From contig VXAA01005234.1 in the NCBI GenBank assembly GCA_013399115.1, positions 1,529,320 to 1,593,319 on the forward strand: 64,000 bases of DNA. The letters are read 5' to 3'. Position numbers and translations under genes: made by a program. Numbering within the stretch: the first letter of the stretch is position 1; each line of letters opens with the position of its first letter. Source of the stretch: Anseranas semipalmata. Its lineage: Eukaryota; Chordata; Aves; Anseriformes; Anseranatidae. Under the pieces are notes generated by a model. It was not told the DNA's origin. It ran no database searches and saw only the letters and a program-made list of their open reading frames with translations. Below are positions 54,101 to 64,000 of the stretch, piece after piece.

Positions 54101-54910
54101 CATCCAAGCAATTACATCACTTAAACAAAACACAATTAGTTCTTGAAATAAAGCTTTGCTACCAATGGATGCGTGAGAAGCGTAAACAACTGGACTAGCT
54201 GACATTGAAGTCCTCGCACAGAGTAACGTTTTCACAAAGTTTAGCAGACTGTGTTAAAACCTACACAAAAACTTAAGTCTTTAATGTGACTTGTTAACTT
54301 TTGAGAATTGTGAAACAATCTTCCCTAAGATTTCAAGTCAAGGACCTGCCTTCCTCTAATAATAGCCCCTAACAGTAAAAAAGGCCTATAGTGAGTGCTG
54401 TGAATGCATTTAAGTTTATAATGAGCTCTTTGCCCTATTTTTATAATGCTTATTCATTCTTTTAACAATTCATTGGCAATTCTGAAAAAACTGTCAGGTA
54501 TTAAGATATAAAGCTAATCTATTACCTCATTCACAGAGCATGCATCAGATAGACACAGAAATGAAGCACCACTCCAAAGAAAGAGGAAAAAAACCAAAAG
54601 TAGTCTGGCAACTAATTGGTGCTGGAAAGCCATACAATGGGAATTGGGATAGAAAGCTGTGAGATGGGTAATCAAGATTTTTCTCTCTAGGCAACTCACC
54701 TCCATGTTCAAGAAAAACACGGACACATCTCTCTTTCCCTCTTGCTGCAGAGAAATGAAGCAAGGTCCAGCCATTGGCATCTCGACCATTTGGAGAATAT
54801 CCTTGCTCCAACATCTTGCGCACGGTGTGAACATCGCCAGCAGCAACTGCAGCCTGAATCTGCAATTCTTCCTGTAGTTCAGGGTTTCTCCGACAGTGAT
54901 GGTGTAACAT
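35982..54910 (-). CDS. ASB7: ASB7, ankyrin repeat and SOCS box protein 7 (three coding exons)
   Basis: Coding sequence is complement(join(35982..36121, 47388..47993, 54700..54910)): 140 + 606 + 211 = 957 nt, giving 318 residues and a TGA stop, the length I know for vertebrate ASB7. The protein starts MLHHHCRRN and ends KHKFDDI. Ankyrin repeats run from about residue 13 to 242, with TPLH-type cores at about 47-52, 82-87, 119-122 and 216-219. The SOCS box covers about 275-318: an elongin BC box with LCRIKIRQCIG at 281-291 and a cullin-5 box with LPIA at 301-304. Family knowledge: ASB proteins are substrate receptors of elongin B/C-CUL5-RBX2 ubiquitin ligases; ASB7 has been linked to turnover of the spindle protein DDA3. 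Both introns are phase 1, and all ends are GT/AG. The start ATG has A at -3 and an in-frame TAA six codons upstream in genomic sequence. No frameshift or missing key residue is seen. Identification is from recall of the family, not a search. Confidence 0.97.
36889..37505 (-). mobile_element. CR1-type LINE 3' end (same strand as ASB7, intronic)
   Basis: The plus strand follows the reverse complement of the amniote CR1 3' end: AGAAATCCTGTCCCAATATA, CAGCAACAGTGG, TGTCTAATGTTTTTTGAACC, AAAACATCCTGTGGCAACAC, TTCACAATATAATGAGGCGT, CGCCAATCATGACTTTACAT, CCTCTTTCAAAAGCTGAAGA and TTTTTCCTTGTTCTACTGTA. It contains an A-rich insertion at about 36953..36979. Well decayed; begins about 770 nt upstream of the SOCS-box exon in transcript order. 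Confidence 0.85.
37905..38055. promoter_or_regulatory. Intronic CpG-rich patch in ASB7
   Basis: About 14 CpGs in about 150 bases of GC-rich DNA in an AT-rich intron. It could be a regulatory element or a start site for a short ASB7 or antisense transcript. No TATA box or exon signal was established. Confidence 0.35.
42136..42177. repeat. Two-copy tandem repeat of about 21 bp
   Basis: TGAACAGGAATTCAG occurs twice, 21 bases apart, followed by diverging sequence. A small local duplication inside the ASB7 intron. Confidence 0.8.
44487..44575. repeat. 89-nt imperfect hairpin (two paired blocks of 7 and 12 bp)
   Basis: ACACTTT (44487..44493) pairs with AAAGTGT (44569..44575), and CCAAAAACAATT (44500..44511) pairs with AATTGTTTTTGG (44551..44562). 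The two blocks are separated by 6 unpaired bases on each side, with a 39-base loop. The symmetric geometry suggests a pre-miRNA-like hairpin or the ends of a tiny MITE. The sequence does not match a miRNA I can name. Confidence 0.85.
47067..47138. other. Assembly gap (72 N) flanked by poly(A) and poly(T)
   Basis: A run of 72 N is bordered by a poly(A) tract on the left (to 47066) and a poly(T) tract on the right (from 47139), inside the ASB7 intron about 140 bases beyond the exon read-through stop. The true length is unknown. Confidence 1.
47388..47993 (-). CDS. ASB7: ASB7 coding exon 2 (bulk of the ankyrin repeats)
   Basis: Encodes residues 71-272 plus one base of codon 273. The acceptor is AACTTCAG at the 47994 side, and the donor is GTATGT at 47387..47382. 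Ankyrin signatures visible in order include FTALHYAAMHG, GWTPLHVAAHYG, GTTPLQLAI and GQTPLHLSAL. The frame stays open for 35 more codons past the donor to a TAA at 47281, so an unspliced or intronically polyadenylated transcript would make a 307-residue protein without the SOCS box. Confidence 0.96.
49077..49208 (-). pseudogene. Degenerate copy of part of the ASB7 ankyrin exon, in the neighbouring intron
   Basis: These 132 bases align to ASB7 exon bases 47441..47572 (residues about 212-255, the last ankyrin repeat) without any insertion or deletion. I count 30 mismatches, about 77% identity. Read in the ancestral frame on the minus strand it gives EDGQAPLHLAALRDD, then FFMQKLRD, a TAG stop, and GAETSTRNCEGED. 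Similarity stops sharply at 49077; on the other side it fades after 49208. It is on the same strand as ASB7 and begins about 1.1 kb upstream of the true exon. Tandem exon-fragment duplication or an inserted fragment are both possible. The internal stop and many replacement changes argue against use as a normal exon. Confidence 0.88.
50272..50293. repeat. 22-base alternating pyrimidine-purine tract (Z-DNA-prone)
   Basis: A perfect alternation of pyrimidine and purine over 22 bases, with five CpG steps inside and TG/CA steps at the ends. It stands out in an AT-rich, CpG-poor intron. GC-type alternations are the classic left-handed Z-DNA formers. Confidence 0.9.
54700..54910 (-). CDS. ASB7: ASB7 coding exon 1 (start codon, ankyrin repeats 1-2)
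   Basis: Encodes residues 1-70 and the first base of codon 71. The start ATG is at 54910..54908. The exon ends at 54700 with GGA-G followed by the donor GTGAGT (minus strand), so the last codon is completed by the next exon to read EHG-A-D. If the intron were read instead, the frame would leave the ankyrin pattern at once, which supports the donor. A long open frame on the minus strand continuing past 54700 into the intron is only read-through. Confidence 0.96.
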
Positions 54911-55012
54911 CCTAGCTGAATCTGGCTTTTACAGAAGCGTCATGAGGTCACACTAGTCACCTTGAATCAATATAAAGCATGAATTAATTAGGACTGGGAC
55001 CAGGAAAGAGAT
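54911..55012 (-). other. ASB7: Probable 5' UTR part of ASB7 coding exon 1
   Basis: Immediately upstream of the ASB7 ATG, the best splice acceptor on the minus strand is at 55013..55014: a run of eight T then AG, with a CTGAT branch-point-like sequence just before it. This would give 102 nt of 5' UTR on this exon. Weaker alternative AGs lie closer to the ATG (after AAAAG, AAAAGCCAG and TTCAG). Which one is used cannot be decided from sequence alone. Confidence 0.5.
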
Positions 55013-58000
55013 CTAAAAAAAATAATCAGTACTAATGAAAAGCAATGCTAAGACTTACTCTCTATATGCAGAGCAAAGCCATCTTATACATAGGATAAAA
55101 CACAAATAATCTCACTATTGCTAGCAAAATCTTAGTACACATAATTGAACTGCAACTGAAAAGGACACATACATACAACAAAAGTAAACATTTTCTTCAA
55201 AAATGACAGCATCAACAAGCAGACCACAGTTAAAGCAACTAAACAATAAGCAGAATGAGAGATCTCCAGAACCCAACATTCCTTTAAGATCACAACATGG
55301 TTAATATCACTAACTCCAGAGATACTGCTAAATACGTTATCTAAACTGTTGCATCAAACAGCACTGTATTGCTAAGAGCAACTGAACTCTGATTTTTTTT
55401 TTTTTCTAGAAACATATCACCTCTGAGCTAAATTGAAAATATGTTCATATTACTAATATAATTTTTTCCTGTGACCTACTGCACAGGAATATTAGCAACA
55501 CCAATGTTCAAAGTGAAAACTTTAATCCCCCCACTTTTTTTTTTTGGTTAGAGTCTACTGCCTGTATTTTGGCTTGTGGGCTTCTTTATTAGTACATAAA
55601 CACTGTAAAGGACCTTTATATTCCAAAGACCAGACAAAGATGATAATATATGAGACCTGAGAAAACAAAGTGCGGTTAATATAGCCCTGTCAAACACTAT
55701 GAGCACACATATCAGAACAATTCAACTTATAATTACCTTGATAAAGTATATGAGAGTGCTGGGCCAAAAGGCTATCTAAAATAGCCATTGTCAAAGAGCC
55801 TAGATACCAGCATATATTGGGAAAGAAATTAGTACTATACTCCATGCTCTGTTTGAAAACCACTCATCTGCAGTTCTACTTGCTACCCAGCTGGGGACAA
55901 GAAAAAAAATACAGGTATTTAGGGATTCTTTCACAGTACACAAAATTTGTTAAGTGTTTACATTTTCACACACACTGTGTATCATATTCCGTTAACAGGT
56001 ATTCCTAGAATGGAAAGGAATATTAGAAGAAAGAATAAAAGCAGGGAATGAAGGAAGGGAATGCTGAGCAATAGGAGTCACAGAAACTATCCAGAAACTA
56101 TTGCAATGGATGTTAACGCAGAACTGGAATATTAAAGAAAAAAATAATTTTATTTAGACTGCTATAAAGTTAATCAAGAGTAAAGTACAATGAGAAATTC
56201 TGAAGATGAAAATGAATTTTAAGAATCCTTAAAATTTACAGCAACACTGTTTTATTAGGACATCAACCCACATCACCACCTAAGCCTTCGTTTACATAAA
56301 TATCATAAGGATTTCCAGATCCTCATGATTCATAGGTCACTCAAAAGACATCACAATCAAATCACTTTTTTTCCTGTGATCCAGATATGCACACAGACAA
56401 TAGAAAAGTGAAAACATCAATCACTGCCATCCTTCTGGATAAAGGCATAGATGTCTATTCACTCTACTTATAACCCGGTTGTGCCCATTGCAAAAAAAAT
56501 TTATTTACGTGCTGCTTGCAGAGATATAAACTTATAATGAACAGGTAGCTACAATGACCCTACTTACACGGTAAAAATTGAAACTACATACAGCAAATGT
56601 CTGTCTTTGACATTTATAAATGTTTCAAGATACCATGTATGGCAATAGACACTAATTTGGCATAGGGCTATGAAAGAAGACTTTCTAGCTCAATAGGTCA
56701 TACATGGCTTAAACACTGGTTTGGTTTTATTTTATAGTATGAACTCCATTATCTGACACTGGAAGAAAAGGGGATTTGCAAAAACTGGCACCTGCTAACT
56801 CAATAGGTTCAGCTTTTGCATCATATTCAAAAATCAGACTTGACTAATCTGATGACAATGGAAGTATTTCTATTGACTCTAATAGGCTTTTGCTAAGCTC
56901 TTTTCTAAACTCCAATTAGCACTTCAGAAAGTGCTCACCTATAATACAGTGAGCTTGACTTCATTCTAGATCACACCACTAAGAGTACTGTTAATGAAAT
57001 TCCAACTACAAGAACACGATCTTTGGATTTACAGGTGAAAGCTGACAGTAGAACATGATCAATAATAACTATGAGTTAGGGGGAAATCCTTCAGAAACAA
57101 GACAAAACCAACAACAACAACAACAAAAAAAAGAGGAGCATGCCCCTTTGGCCTTACTTTCTGAATGTATCGAAAAAACAAGATGCAAAACTCTTCTCTC
57201 AAACTGAGAATATCTGATCGAAAACATTCTACCAGCATTTTTACAGCCCCTTCTGGTAAACGAATAATACCTGCAAGATCTCATACTGTCCTGAAAATGA
57301 AGGTCAAACTAGTTGTTCAAAGTACTACAGAAAGAGATAGGATGACCACACAGGTGAGAAGAAATGGATTTCTCATTTAAGCAGACAGCAGTATTCCCCC
57401 CAAAAGTATCTACAAAGACAGTTGGTTAAGATAAAGCAAAGCTCTATATCACACTTCTCAGCTAGTGGGTACATTTGTAATGCAGCATTATAAGAAGTTG
57501 GCACTGGCCCCATATGTTGCATGTGACTAGCAGAGCTTATTCAAATTAGCTAGTACTAAAGTACGTAAGTACTAAAACATACAAAGCAGAAGACAAAGTC
57601 AGGCATAAGCAGCTCCTTTTATCACCTGCATAGTTTCTGTAAATATCTACTCTTCTATCTCACCCCTATGGCAAGCAATGAAATTCAAATTACAAGAATA
57701 CTTAACTGCAACATTGAAGGTTTCAGGATAGTTCTAGACACACACCAGCTTTGAAAATAGGTTCACTTCCACTCCACAGATCATTTAGAAATCCTGTTTA
57801 CAAATCCCCATTTACAGCATCAATCTTTGGAGAAAGAAAGGGGGACCACTGGAATTCATTAGCCAGTTGGCACTTAATATTTAATGTTTTGTAAGTATAA
57901 TCAATCTCATTCAGAACACAGTATGCATTTGGATTGCTACATACTGGCTTTCTTCATGCAAGTAAAAAAATAAAATGGTAAGTATGGAAAAAAAATATAC

Positions 58001-58111
58001 CTATACATACTTGGTATAATGATTGTATAGTGGAATGAAAAATAGAGAACAGTAACAACTTAAGTGATTTTGCAAGTACAGAAGGATAAATTCAATGTGT
58101 CCCTGAATTAC
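55013..58111 (-). other. ASB7: Presumed ASB7 5' intron
   Basis: Between the predicted upstream exon and the first coding exon. A (CAA)n run is at 57108..57130. No coding sequence or clear repeat was recognised. Confidence 0.5.
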
Positions 58112-58210
58112 CTTATGAGGGGTTGTCAGTCTTTGATGGATGTCCCACTCTTCATTGTCTTCACTATTCATAATCTTGTGTGCCCATGTGTGTCAAACAA
58201 CCTGCTACCC
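58112..58210 (-). other. ASB7: Predicted upstream 5' exon of ASB7 with a short open frame
   Basis: A 99-nt segment is bounded on the minus strand by a strong acceptor (TTGTTCTTTTTAAG) and a good donor (AAG then GTAATT). It contains an ATG at 58171 (A at -3) that opens exactly 20 codons, beginning MNSEDNEEW and ending PHK at the donor, in phase 0. With the 55012 acceptor this becomes a 39-codon upstream ORF ending before the ASB7 ATG. With an acceptor at AAAAG 15 nt upstream of the ATG, it would be an in-frame N-terminal extension. Exon status is inferred from splice signals and position only. Confidence 0.5.
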
Positions 58211-61200
58211 CTTAAAAAGAACAATATTTCTCGTTAGGTGCAAAGAGTAAAAGGTCTATCTACTTTTACCCTGTACCTGTGCTAGAATGCTGTATTTTAA
58301 TGCAGTTATGCCAAAAAAAGGCCCTGAAGTATGTTTTCTTTCATTAACGGACAGTCCTCCAGAGGTTGGGGTGGGGAGAGTTTCCTTCTGCCAGATGAGG
58401 AAAAGGCTACAGAGAGTAATTTATGGAAGATGAAAAACTAGAGATGTGCTTCCTCTCCCGAGTAAACCTTGAAGAAATGGTCTAAACTCTTCTCTAACAA
58501 TTTCACATACCTGTTCCTGCCATGGAACAAGAATGAATGCAAAGGTTGCAGCAGATGTTTCTGCCTGACTGCTCAACATCTTCCCATGGGAGCCAGATGC
58601 CAGGAAAAACCTTCAGGATCCACTTAGCTCCTCCCAACCCATGTTTGTTTCTTTATCTCTATTCCACTTATGTTTCTCTATCTCAAGAATAAAACCTGAC
58701 AAGATAGTTCTGTCCTTCAACTGGACTTCTGTAACACCACCAGGTAAATCTTCTCTCGCTCACACCATCAGCCAGGCTAACGTACACTGCACTTCACAAA
58801 CAGGTAAGCACACCTTCACAATACAAGCAACACCTCCAGCTCAAAAATCTTCACCCCTTTCTTCATACATAAAACCTTTCCTTTTAATATCCAAGTCTAC
58901 TGAACTCCAGTTACCATCCCTAGCCAGTTTATTCCTTCATACTAGCCCTTCTTATTCACCTTGTCAACTGCAGTTAACAGCACCAGTCCCAAGATCTGAC
59001 CACTCCTCACAGCACTGAGAGCCTTTAGTGACCAATATTATTTCATTAATTCCTTGTTCTTTGATAGACCCCTGTCTATCTGGCCTTTCTTTCACTCTGG
59101 CTGCAAGCTGTTTGGGAAAGGACCCCCTATCACGTTTATGCACTGCAATAATACAACAAATAATAAAAGCATTAATTACTTCATTGTATAGCAGATCACA
59201 CAAACTATGAGTTCTATCTGTTGCATCGGAACAATTTCAAGAACTGTGCAGCTTTTAGCTTAACATTTCTGTCACTTAATGCAACATAAAATCTCGCTTT
59301 CCTGACGGTAGCTCAGAAAAAGAGGATGGAAAAAAGCTCTCTTCATCCCCCTTATGCACGTTTTCCAAGAGCTTTGCTTCCCAAGATAAAACATACAAGG
59401 TCTGCAGATATGCTCACAGCCCTGCACAAAATTGCACTGCCATGACCTAATTTGATCACATTTCTAGCCTTGTTTTTGCATAGTTGATCAGTCGTTAGTT
59501 CACCTTTTTTTTTTTTTTTAAATTTTTGCATGATTTTCACTGAAAAACCCACACATTTTTTATTAGCTGATGCAAATTAGAATTGCAGTGACTTCACAGA
59601 CTACAGACAAGGTAACAGATTGCTCCACTAAAAAAGTAACAAGCTTTTTTCCCCCCAAAGGAAAATTAGCTGCATATGGCAAGAGTAAGATCTGTAACTT
59701 TAATAAAAAGAAGTTATATTTAGTGAAAGTAAAGCTCACTTACTCAACTTGACAAAGTTTGCTTAAAATACTAATAATTGTAGTAGAAGTAGCACACTAA
59801 AAAAATACAAACATCTTCATTATTGATAAAGTGTCATGCTGTCAAAGAAATCTTAGACTCTTCTACATTAATGCGTCATTTCATTCAAGTTATTGCAAAC
59901 GTTACGTGGAAAACAAATTCCAGCATATGTGCGTGCTTACTTTAGAGAAAATTCAAGGCTGGTACTAAAAGCAAGACCTTAAAATACAGTATTTTGTTCA
60001 TTCAGGTGGCCTAACAGACATTATACCTGAGCCATAAGGTTACATATCCAACAGCAGAACAAGGACTATACTTACTGATGTCAACCTAACTGTATACAAC
60101 AGGGAACTGTATCATTACACATGACACGTAATATCTAGCATAGAACTAACCAATGTAGATCCTCGTTGTATCTGAAGTATTCTAAGGCATTTAAACCAGA
60201 CAAACAGAAAAAGAAAGCCCTGTGGAATAAGGATAATCACATTAGCATTCATTATTCTCCCACCCATTTCAAAACACAAGCAAGCTAAATGTGTTCTCAC
60301 TCAAATAGCATTTTAAAAAAGGACAACGTGTTTGATAAAGAGTCTAAATGCAACTATCATCTTCCTATGTCACTTAGCTTCCTATTTCAGGAGCTCTACA
60401 GATAGAGTAAGGCAAACAATCATGTCGTTTGTGTTCTCATATCGCAATCATAAAGTTTGCAAATAACATGCGAAATATCAAAATTTCACAGAGCCTGATG
60501 GTCCTGAATATATTTTCTGCAAGCTGCTCTGTGCAACTTCCCAGACAGACATCAAGCGAGGTATCCAAGTGACTGAGATGAAAATCACCAAGCTACGCAT
60601 GCATACCGCTGGCTCTGAAAGCAATGAGTTAATAGTGCATGAATCCTCCTAAACATTACAGAAGGACTGCTACTTCAAAGGAAAGAAGCCTTCACTCTTT
60701 GTAAGCGGTCATTAAAAGCTACAAGTTTCTCATGAGAGCATTGGTAATGCCATCTTGTAGCCTGGACGTATTTAACTCAACTAAGAGAGTTAATCTCTAA
60801 GTGCTGCATCAACTTCAGGTGTTTATAGTACCATATGATGCTGTCAGGTGCCATTATACACTAACAAGCAGCTGTTGTGCTGTTCCATTCTGCAGGTGAC
60901 TGAAATTGAAGTTTAGAGGTATCATTTTACCAACTATTACCCATTTCACGGAGAGGTTGTGAGGTCTGACTTTTGGGCCTGGTGGAGAACTAGTGAAATC
61001 ACCCAGCTCAAGGAACTGGAGGTCTGCAAACAGGAGAGCAACAGAAGAGACATCACCTTCAGAAAGCACTGGTAATGCGCCAGCTATTAACCATCCTGAA
61101 AATTCCCACCCATACACTGGCAACCTTAAGCACAAGTGGAACCCCGTGAAGAAAATACTGTAAATCCTTCCAAATCAAGGAGCTCAGGGTTAGTGCTAAC

Positions 61201-63514
61201 GCAAGGCCTTACAGATCTTTTCCAGCAGAGAATGCTGCACCGGGTTCACACAGCTGCAACTCTCCTTCCTCAGAATCTGCCTGTGGTCTGCGGCATGCTC
61301 CGAGAGCTCCTCTTGTACCAAGCATAAAATACAACCCGTCTTCTAACTTACAGGGGTACCCTTAACAAGTTTCAAACAGTTCAAGCAAAATGAAAACTTA
61401 CCCTTAAATTAAGTAATAATTCCTTGCAAGTGTTAACGTGTAAGATTTATGTATTTTACCATGATTTGCTATCATTAAAGTACCCAAACACCAACTTTTC
61501 ACTGAATGACAAAAGCAGGAGGAAGAAACCCACAAAACTAGTTCAAACCTCAGTAAAGCAATTGCTTCAGTCCTAATACTTAAAACACAGCTGATGAGCA
61601 AAATGAGTGCTGCTTATACAGTTCACTTCATTCAACAGTCTTTGCATTGCTTTTTGATATGGCCTAAAATAATCAAACTGGACAGAATTCATTGGATGAC
61701 TTCAGTGGATAAAGCAACAGTTTTTCACTGCAATAGGATCATTCTGTAAGGAAATGCTGGAACAACAGAAAACAGCCTCTCAGTCCACACATTTCCTTTA
61801 AGGGCTTAGAATTCACAATAGGGAAAAACATAAACAAAGTGAGTATATAGCCTGAAGATAAAAATAAAAAACAAAAACAACAAAAAAAAAACCAACACTG
61901 GATGTGTCTACCTACGGGGACAGCTACACTTGCAATGTGCTGCATTCCTTCCAGAGATCAAGAGGAGGACTTCAGCACATCATTTATCTCTGTTTCTTGT
62001 TTTGACCACGTGTAAATTTCTGCCAGAAGCTAATTCCCCGATTCCTGTGAACCCACTTCCAGTCTCTATGTCTGGACCAAACTTCACTGCATTGGCATTT
62101 CACATTAGGAAGGAGCTTCACAAATCACATGGACACATTTCCCAAAGATCTCATGGCTTATCAGCACCAAGATGTTGCTCTGTTTGAGTAGCTAACATTA
62201 ATGCAAGCTCCCATGTTAGACGCACCGGATGGGTCGCAAAGAGAGTGTTATAATAATCCAACTTTATGAAACAGGTGTGCCATAACTGCACTGGAAAGTT
62301 TATATTAATGCACCTCTGTCTTAACAATTAGCATAAAAGCCCCTCCTGCAATCACACCGGGCATGTCCGCACGTTCCAGTATAATGCATGTGGTTTTGCA
62401 GAATTCTATCAAAATAACACAGACTATTTCTTCACTCTACTTTCAAAATACATCTCATAATTCGTTGCACTTGTGTTACTGAGGAATCTTCTATTTGATC
62501 TGTGTAACAGCTATTTCCCATCATACGATGAAGATGCATAACGTTAGAATAAAGATCCACCCTCAACCAAAGCAACAGGTACTGTTTTTTTCCACTGCAA
62601 CTAATGCTAAAAAAATAATTTATTGCTGACAGTGAAAAACATTCTGGTACAGTCAACGACATCTTCTAAAAACATGACAAAGACCACTGGGACCCATACT
62701 GAGGATATATCTGCTAAAATAACACAAACTCATCTACATTTGAAATGGATTAGAATGGAGTCAATACAGACTTTGCATTAAAAGAACATGCAGAAACGCC
62801 ATTATTTGGAGCACAGTAACAGCAGGATGCAGAAAAAGGCCGACTGACATCATCCACCCCCCCATGCTCTTTCCTTCTAGAGCCCATCTCTTTATCTTCT
62901 TGCCACATAAAACAAGCAGTTCTCCCTACGAACTGTTCTCGCTCTGAACCCGAACCTTCCTCCTCTTACCAGCAGGATTCAGTTTTTGATGACTCCTTTC
63001 ATTTTTTCCCTTAAGCATCTAACAGCATTATCTTCTTCTGTGATCACAACCCACAAGGTACTTGTAAACAAACACCATCCAATTAAGTGAATTGCAGTTT
63101 TCGCAACTCAGTTAAAATACAAAAAAACCTGACCCACGCAAAAGTTAGGTACAACTAAACCAACCAAATGCAATTACCGTGACCTACTCCAATAACGATT
63201 TTAGAATCAGAGCAGAAATAAGTCATGTAAGTTAGTGAAAAGACTGAAAGACCCTTTTCACTACCCACAGTGAAGTCATTTTAAATGACGTTCCTAAGAT
63301 GAAGAGACACAAAAAAACATTAAGCAGCAATTCATGATCAGAATAACGTTTGCAGATTAAATTTAGAAAATGACAAACCATTACAAGAAGAAAGAGGAAG
63401 AGTACTTCAAACAGGCCTCAGAGCTTTCAAACTTTTAAAGCTCAATAGCAAGCAGGTTTTAAGAGAACAAAGAAACGTAATGCTACCTATTCAAATCCAT
63501 CAAAAAACACTTAC
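58211..63514 (-). other. ASB7: Presumed first ASB7 intron
   Basis: Lies between the CpG-island promoter and the predicted upstream exon. It carries the L2-type LINE relic at 58700..59172 and short A-rich tracts. No further exon could be supported. Confidence 0.4.
58700..59172 (+). mobile_element. L2-type LINE 3' end (opposite strand to ASB7)
   Basis: Near 58715 the plus strand reads LQLDFCNTT, resembling the LDYCN block of L2/CR1-clade reverse transcriptase. About 370 bases later comes a LINE 3' tail: CTGCAAGCTGTTTGGGAAAG, GGACCCCCTATC, then TGCACTGCAATAATACAACA and AATAATAAAAG. These match the family's 'taagctctttggggcaggga...aatacaaataataa' ending. Both parts are degenerate; the joining sequence between them is not recognisable. 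Confidence 0.65.
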
Positions 63515-63720
63515 AACAAGAGGCCCCAAACCCAGGCAAACAGCGCGTCAAGGATGATTCTGAGAGTCTACATGAATGATCACCTTTCTGGGGATTTTTT
63601 GAGTGCTGCTTTCTCTCTTCTGTCTTATTTTGCTCTTTGGAGTCACAATTTTTAATTCTCCTTTAAGGCAGCTTAAACCTAAAAAAACACAGAAGTAGAA
63701 CTGAGCCACGCCAGGACGTG
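63515..63720 (-). other. ASB7: Candidate first (non-coding) exon of ASB7
   Basis: On the minus strand, a GTAAGT donor lies at 63514..63509, just inside the CpG-rich region, so transcription starting near 63700 would give an exon of roughly 200 nt. The three exon bases before the donor (GTT) are not ideal. Other donors such as CTG followed by GTAAGAG near 62969 and AAGG followed by GTAAGT near 61402 are possible. The transcription start is not visible. Confidence 0.25.
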
Positions 63721-64000
63721 AGAGAGGGAAACTGCGAAGGAAAATGGTTAGCACCGAGCGGCAGCGGGTTGGAAGGGGAAGAGGCTCCCCCAGCTCGGGA
63801 GGGATGGGTCGCTCGCTGCGGCCGGAGGAGAAGGGCGCTCTCGGGGGGGCACAAGCGCCGGGGGGACAGCGGCGGGACCGCGAGCCCTGTCCAGCCCGAG
63901 CCCCGCGGGGACCGAAGTAACCGGTAAGTGCCGGGGAACGGGACAGGAAGTGCCCGCAGAGCAGAGCTGCTGGGAAATCGAGAGGAAAAAAAAAAAAAAT
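63708..64000. promoter_or_regulatory. CpG-rich, probably bidirectional promoter (ASB7 leftward, divergent gene rightward)
   Basis: From about 63708 to the window end, the sequence switches from AT-rich and CpG-poor to GC-rich with dense CpG, the only long CpG island seen here. An ETS-type site ACAGGAAGTG is at 63943..63952; no TATA box is evident. ASB7 runs leftward from here, and a plus-strand splice donor at 63923/63924 points to a gene running rightward. In mammals ASB7 and LINS1 are head to head, which fits. Confidence 0.75.
63760..63923 (+). other. Edge of a divergent gene: probable 5' exon with strong donor (LINS1 expected from synteny)
   Basis: The sequence ACCG followed by GTAAGT at 63924..63929 is a near-consensus 5' splice site on the plus strand, inside the CpG island. 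The start given is only a placeholder because the transcription start is not visible. Nothing in the exon is recognisable as protein. An open frame from 63718 crosses the donor, but I do not treat it as coding. LINS1 is named only from the known ASB7 neighbourhood in amniotes. Confidence 0.5.

Larger units (their letters stand above)
47994..54699 (-). other. ASB7: ASB7 intron between coding exons 1 and 2 (6.7 kb)
   Basis: GTGAGT donor at 54699 and AACTTCAG acceptor at 47994. It contains the exon-fragment copy and a Z-DNA-prone tract (described separately), plus a T19 run at 48345..48363. No other feature was recognised. Confidence 0.92.

Noticed and set aside
54514..54846. 110-codon minus-strand open frame overlapping ASB7 coding exon 1
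   Set aside because: It is an out-of-frame shadow of the ankyrin exon, running on into the intron.
60890..60990. Possible MIR-like stretch around CATTTCACGGAGAGGTTG
   Set aside because: Only one short block resembles MIR and the flanks do not follow.
63718..63927. 69-codon plus-strand open frame in the CpG island as the start of the divergent protein
   Set aside because: GC-rich DNA has few stops; the composition looks like 5' UTR and the frame reaches a stop just after the splice donor in genomic sequence.
1..64000. CRISPR arrays, operons, prophage or bacterial defence systems
   Set aside because: The window is vertebrate chromosomal DNA; no regularly spaced repeats or prokaryotic gene organisation is present.

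Overview
This is vertebrate chromosomal DNA, most probably from a bird (another sauropsid such as a turtle or crocodilian cannot be excluded). It is intron-rich and AT-rich, carries almost no bacterial-style coding density, and its recognisable repeats are old CR1, L2, MIR and tRNA-like relics with no young SINEs or LTR elements. There is one assignable protein-coding gene, plus the edge of a second.

The gene is ASB7 (ankyrin repeat and SOCS box protein 7), on the minus strand. Its coding sequence is complement(join(35982..36121, 47388..47993, 54700..54910)). The three pieces sum to 957 nt, exactly 318 codons plus a stop, and all four splice junctions have consensus GT/AG ends. The first coding exon carries the start and ankyrin repeats 1-2, the 606-nt exon carries the remaining ankyrin repeats, and the last exon carries the SOCS box. 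Upstream lie a probable 5' UTR part of the first coding exon (to about 55012), a well-formed 99-nt upstream exon (58112..58210) holding a 20-codon open frame, and a CpG-rich promoter at the right edge (about 63708..64000). A strong plus-strand splice donor at 63923/63924 shows that a divergent gene starts there. Amniote synteny suggests LINS1, but none of its protein is visible.

Region by region: 1..about 32100 is gene-free intergenic DNA downstream of ASB7, with a CR1-like piece (about 126..250), a MIR (6455..6540), an L1-like reverse transcriptase relic (about 7158..7440), a CR1 3' end (15358..15717), an L2-type reverse transcriptase relic (about 18290..18500), two CpG-rich patches, several hairpins and a tRNA-like palindromic repeat (29295..29418). 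About 32100..35981 is the presumed 3' UTR. 36122..63500 is ASB7 introns and UTR exons, with another CR1 (36889..37505), an intronic CpG patch (37905..38055), a long hairpin (44487..44575), a 72-base assembly gap (47067..47138), and a second L2-type LINE 3' end (about 58700..59172).

The most unusual item is a degenerate, indel-free copy of part of ASB7's own ankyrin exon (49077..49208, about 77% identical by hand count to 47441..47572), lying on the same strand in the adjacent intron. I see no CRISPR, operon, or new multi-gene system here; the findings are mostly about ASB7 gene architecture and ancient repeats.
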